The notes under the pieces are model-generated. The model did not search any database. It was given only the letters and a program-made list of their open reading frames with translations, and was not told where the DNA came from. A DNA stretch of 42,762 bases from Planctomycetota bacterium (GTDB lineage Bacteria > Planctomycetota > SZUA-567 > H5-PLA8): NCBI GenBank assembly GCA_026692735.1, contig JAPLOD010000471.1, positions 1 through 42,762 of the forward strand. Direction: 5' to 3'. The stretch's first letter is position 1; each line of letters opens with the position of its first letter. Shown here piece by piece: positions 42,638 through 42,762 of the stretch. The translations under genes and the position numbers were made by a program.

Positions 42638-42762
42638 GCACCTCGTGGCTGCGGCGTGCCTTCTGCTCGCCGTGGGCGGCTGTGAGAAAGACAGGCATGA
42701 GAACGGCGACAGCGCCCCGGCCGCCGCTAACCCCCGTCTTCAGGCGGGGGGCGCTGCGGCCG
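42564..42762 (+). CDS. Lipoprotein, 5' part only (cut by window end)
   Basis: An open frame from ATG 42564 runs off the right edge. The first 24 residues (MNSRSSMFGPRFRNPGPTSR and so on) come from 7-bp repeats, followed by a typical lipoprotein signal, HLVAAACLLLAVGGCEKD, with lipobox AVGGC. GTG 42630, immediately before the hydrophobic segment, may be the real start. After the Cys, a palindrome (CCCCCG/CGGGGG, 42731-42750) is read in frame as NPRLQAGG. The mature protein is not visible. By its signal, it would be anchored in a membrane facing outward. Confidence 0.6.
   Translation, partial: MNSRSSMFGPRFRNPGPTSRVPVPLHLVAAACLLLAVGGCEKDRHENGDSAPAAANPRLQAGGAAA
42731..42750 (+). repeat. Palindrome CCCCCG/CGGGGG inside the last gene
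   Basis: CCCCCG, TCTTCAGG, CGGGGG. A short inverted repeat like the other palindromes in the window, in frame within the truncated lipoprotein gene. It may be an inserted REP-like element. Confidence 0.45.

Overview
The window is 42.8 kb of high-GC bacterial DNA, densely coded on both strands, with no rRNA, tRNA or CRISPR that I could recognise. The gene set suggests the Planctomycetota/Lentisphaerota/Verrucomicrobiota side of bacterial diversity or a neighbouring candidate phylum: three uroporphyrinogen-decarboxylase (URO-D)-like methyltransferase homologues, a Gfo/Idh/MocA oxidoreductase, an ADP-ribosylglycohydrolase, glycoside-hydrolase-like lipoproteins, large secreted PKD/subtilase proteins and many 7-bp and hairpin repeats. 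This placement is inference from gene content; no marker gene fixes the taxon.

Layout. 1-3650: two secreted proteins (a 5'-truncated PKD protein and a subtilase) that share a C-terminal domain. 3849-6363: a methylenetetrahydrofolate reductase with a MetV-type Cys-rich tail followed by a pterin-binding methyltransferase, an apparent C1 operon. 6382-9497: two URO-D-like proteins flanking a PIN toxin/antitoxin pair. 9507-12420: a PAS protein, an Mrp/ApbC ATPase fused to DUF971, an internally duplicated small protein and a lower-GC helix-hairpin-helix-like protein. 12487-17152 (minus): Gfo/Idh oxidoreductase, then reading leftwards an ECF sigma factor, membrane anti-sigma-like protein, secreted protein and third URO-D protein. 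17251-21851: secreted ankyrin protein, TPR protein, large surface protein, Ogt DNA repair protein. 21895-25336: polysaccharide deacetylase, ADP-ribosylglycohydrolase, QueA. 25829-32426: STAS protein, membrane metallopeptidase, SAM methyltransferase, flippase, CsaB-like pyruvyl transferase. 32463-38473 (minus): lipid-kinase-like protein and two glycoside-hydrolase-like genes that carry frameshifts. 38747-42762: M20 peptidase, L-fuconate dehydratase, degenerate nuclease-domain protein, start of a lipoprotein.

The most unusual content is not a gene. (1) A family of short hairpins keeps a constant loop (GAGAC) and a trailing CTAC while the stems change but stay self-complementary. In two cases, and in a third hairpin of similar design, the element supplies the TAG stop codon of the minus-strand gene ending there. 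(2) Arrays of 7-bp units occur at eight or nine places, some inside genes (queA, the metallopeptidase, the anti-sigma gene, ogt), where they are translated as in-frame inserts or tails. (3) Two 17-bp near-palindromes 21 bp apart precede the flippase gene. (4) Several genes appear frameshifted, including a glycoside hydrolase gene with two compensating shifts about 100 bp apart.

Functionally, the MTHFR/MetV, methyltransferase and URO-D proteins suggest methyl-group transfer to or from tetrahydrofolate. The sugar enzymes fit a polysaccharide-degrading, surface-rich lifestyle. Both are inferences from families and context.
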